Shown here piece after piece: positions 62,063 to 64,000 of a stretch of DNA of 64,000 nucleotides; within the stretch, counting starts at the first letter, position 1, and the number at the start of each line of letters is the position of its first letter. A program made the position numbers and the translations under genes. The notes under the pieces were generated by a model. The model saw only the letters and a program-made list of their open reading frames with translations, was not told the origin of the DNA and ran no database searches. Source of the DNA: Boesenbergia rotunda (taxonomy: Eukaryota; Streptophyta; Magnoliopsida; Zingiberales; Zingiberaceae); assembly GCA_024364735.1 (NCBI GenBank), contig JAGFNQ010001133.1:36352-100351 (forward strand), given 5' to 3'.

Positions 62063-64000
62063 CTTTTTATGTGTAGGAACATAAAGATTTGGACCAATGG
62101 ATGTTGGATAGCGGGTGCTCCAGACACATGACTGAAGATAAATTGAAATTCATCAAACTCAAGTTCAAGAACTTAGGCTCAGTAGCATTTGGCAACAATG
62201 CTACACTCAAGGTGATTGGGTCAGGTAACATTGAACTTAAATCAGACTTTGTTATTAAAAAGGTTCTCTTGGTTGAAGACTTTAATTTTAACTTGCTTAG
62301 CATAAGTCAATTATGTGATACTGGTTATTTAGTTACCTTCACCAACTCTAACTGCCTGATTAGAAACTTGCAAGACTCAGAAATCCTACTTAAGGGCACT
62401 AGGAAAAATAATATTTACAATATAAACCTACCACTAGTACCTAAATGCATGTTAACAAAGTTAGAATAATCAAACCTCTGGCATAGGAGATTAGGTCACA
62501 CTAATTTGAGAATAATTTCAAAAATCACCCAACTTGTCCTAATTAAATGTATCCCTAAAATTAAGAACCATGAAAACTTAATATGTAAATCATGTAATCA
62601 AGGTAAACAAACCAGGTCTAATCACAAACTTATTCAGTCTGATCTAACTCAAACCACACTTGAGCTCCTGCATCTTGACCTATTTGATTTACATGGAGCC
62701 AAGTCACTAAGTGGAAACCAGTACTGCTTAGTAATAGTTGATGATTACTCTAGGTTTACCTGGGTTAGGTTTCTAAAGACCAAAGATGAAACCCTAAACC
62801 TATTCAATGATTTTTGTAAGTTAATTGAAAATCAAAACGATACCAAAATCAAAAGACTTAGGAGTGACCACGGGGGAGAGTTTGAAAATCAACGATTCGA
62901 GGAATTTTGTAAGGTAAATGGGTATATACACGAATTTTCGTGTCCTAGAACCCCCAGCAAAATGGGATAGTTGAAAGGAAAAATAGAACCCTACAGGAAG
63001 CCGCTAGGGCTATGCTCAATGAATTCAACCTAGCTAACCAATATTGGGCAGAAGCAATTAGTACGGCTTGCTACATCCAAAATAGGGTACTAATTAACAA
63101 ACGACACAATAAAACACCCTATGAATTATACTACCATAGACTTCCAAACCTACATTACCTAAGGGTCTTTGGGTGCAAAGTCCATATCCTAAACACCAAG
63201 GACTATCTAGGTAAATTCCAGTCTAAGTCAACCCCAGGCATCTTCTTAGGATATTCAACAACAAGTAGAGCCTATAGGGTTTACAACAAACAAACTAAGA
63301 AAATTGAAGAAACAACAAATCTAATATTTGATGAAGAAATCAACTCAAAATCTGATAATCCAGATCTAAATTCATCAAATACTGATCAAGAAGATAATGA
63401 ACAAGCTGTTGAACCTTTAATTGAACCCATAAATGAACTAACTATTGAACCAACTAGTGAGTCAATTGAACCAACTATTGAACCAACCCAAGTAGTTGAA
63501 CCAAATATTAAACCAAACTGACCAGCCGGACCTGAGGGCTGAACCAAGTTCTAGAAAAATCAAGAAACCCAGACTCAGTCACCCAACTGATCAAATTGTA
63601 GGTGATTCAAATTTAGGAGTCAGAACTAGGTCCTCCTATAGAAACCTTAGTCAGATAGCAATGATTTCAAAAATTGAACCTAAGACTATAGAGGAAGCCC
63701 TACCTGATCCTGATTGGATCATAGCTATGCAAGAAGAGTTAGCCCAATTTGAGAGAAACCAAGTTTGGGAACTAGTACATAAACCTGAGGGCAAATCCAT
63801 CATTGACACTAAGTGGGTTTTTAGGAATAAGCTAAATGATCAAGGAGAAATAGTTAGAAATAAAGCCGGCCGCTAGTAGCAAAAGGTTCAGTCAAGTAGA
63901 AGGGTTAGATTATGACGAAACCTATGCCCCGGTAGCTAGACTTGAGTCCATTAGGATGTTATTAGCCTTTGCATCCCATAAAGGATTTAAATTATACCAA
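62062..64000 (+). pseudogene. pol: Sirevirus pol: protease, integrase, start of reverse transcriptase
   Basis: Protease LDSGCSRHMT is near 62101. Integrase zinc-binding HRRLGHTNLR and CKSC lie near 62480-62600; the integrase core has LHLDLFDL, VDDYSRFTW, RSDHGGEFENQ (about 62853) and the Glu of VERKNRT (about 62968). A region rich in repeated EPT/IEP follows (about 63400-63520). RT begins with ALPDPDWIIAMQEE and KWVFRNK and runs to the window end. Breaks: TAA near 62467, a one-base loss near 62955, a frame change near 63520 and another near 63866. Confidence 0.88.

Larger units (their letters stand above)
58051..64000 (+). mobile_element. Sirevirus (Ty1/copia, SIRE/Maximus-like), 5' part
   Basis: 5' LTR 58051-59511, primer-binding site, gag, spacer and pol from protease into reverse transcriptase at the window edge. 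Words such as WMLDSGCSRHMT and LRSDHGGEFENQ and the long gag with one zinc knuckle are typical of the SIRE/Maximus lineage. It was inserted into the minus-strand copia at 58050. Gag has at least three in-frame stops and pol at least three frame breaks, so this copy is defective. It is the coding-capable relative of the element at 2593-33160. Confidence 0.9.

Overview
The window is transposon-packed intergenic DNA from a flowering plant, probably a monocot. I see no intact host gene. Evidence for a plant: Ty1/copia elements of BARE/Angela type and Sirevirus type primed by initiator-Met tRNA, a chromodomain-bearing Ty3/gypsy relic, a CACTA element carrying exons of plant-type genes, a hAT MITE, a TRIM and a Mutator-like foldback. 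The species cannot be fixed from sequence alone.

Region 1 (1-33,160) is a nest. After the 3' end and LTR of an older element (1-1,826), a Sirevirus-like retroelement without pol spans 2,593-33,160. Its gag is followed not by pol but by a captured plant-specific ORF with its own TATA box. That ORF was split at 7,902/29,773 by a second, gag-only LTR element (7,903-29,767). A BARE/Angela-like copia element (8,798-26,191, 2.26-kb LTRs, TSD CCCCC) then landed in the C-run of that element's 5' LTR. The copia gag was in turn hit twice: by a composite tRNA-like foldback (13,073-14,052) and by a Pack-CACTA transposon (14,143-20,307). The CACTA carries spliced-gene fragments of a DEAD-box RNA helicase (RH18/DDX55 type), a KIN-10-like kinesin, a proteasome RPN1-like exon and the FMN-domain exons of NADPH-cytochrome P450 reductase.

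Region 2 (33,161-45,031) has a 695-bp TRIM. An old minus-strand Sirevirus-type LTR follows, interrupted by a hAT MITE (8-bp TSD) and by a 9.8-kb chromovirus-derived element with 2.5-kb LTRs and a perfect GTCTG TSD. That element has lost nearly all coding capacity.

Region 3 (45,032-53,766) has a (TA)n tract, a degenerate tandem-repeat field and a 5,956-bp Mutator-like foldback with a 10-bp TSD. The foldback is almost entirely palindrome: three arrays of five hairpins at 158-bp spacing alternate with four blocks of short hairpins at about 34-bp spacing.

Region 4 (53,767-64,000) is a decayed minus-strand copia element cut at 58,050 by a Sirevirus. The Sirevirus 5' LTR, gag and part of pol run off the window end; it is the coding-capable relative of the 2,593-33,160 element.

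All coding regions carry stops, frameshifts or truncations. The most unusual items are the palindrome-of-palindromes foldback, the inverted tRNA-like foldback family, the multi-gene Pack-CACTA, and the gag-plus-captured-ORF retroelement.
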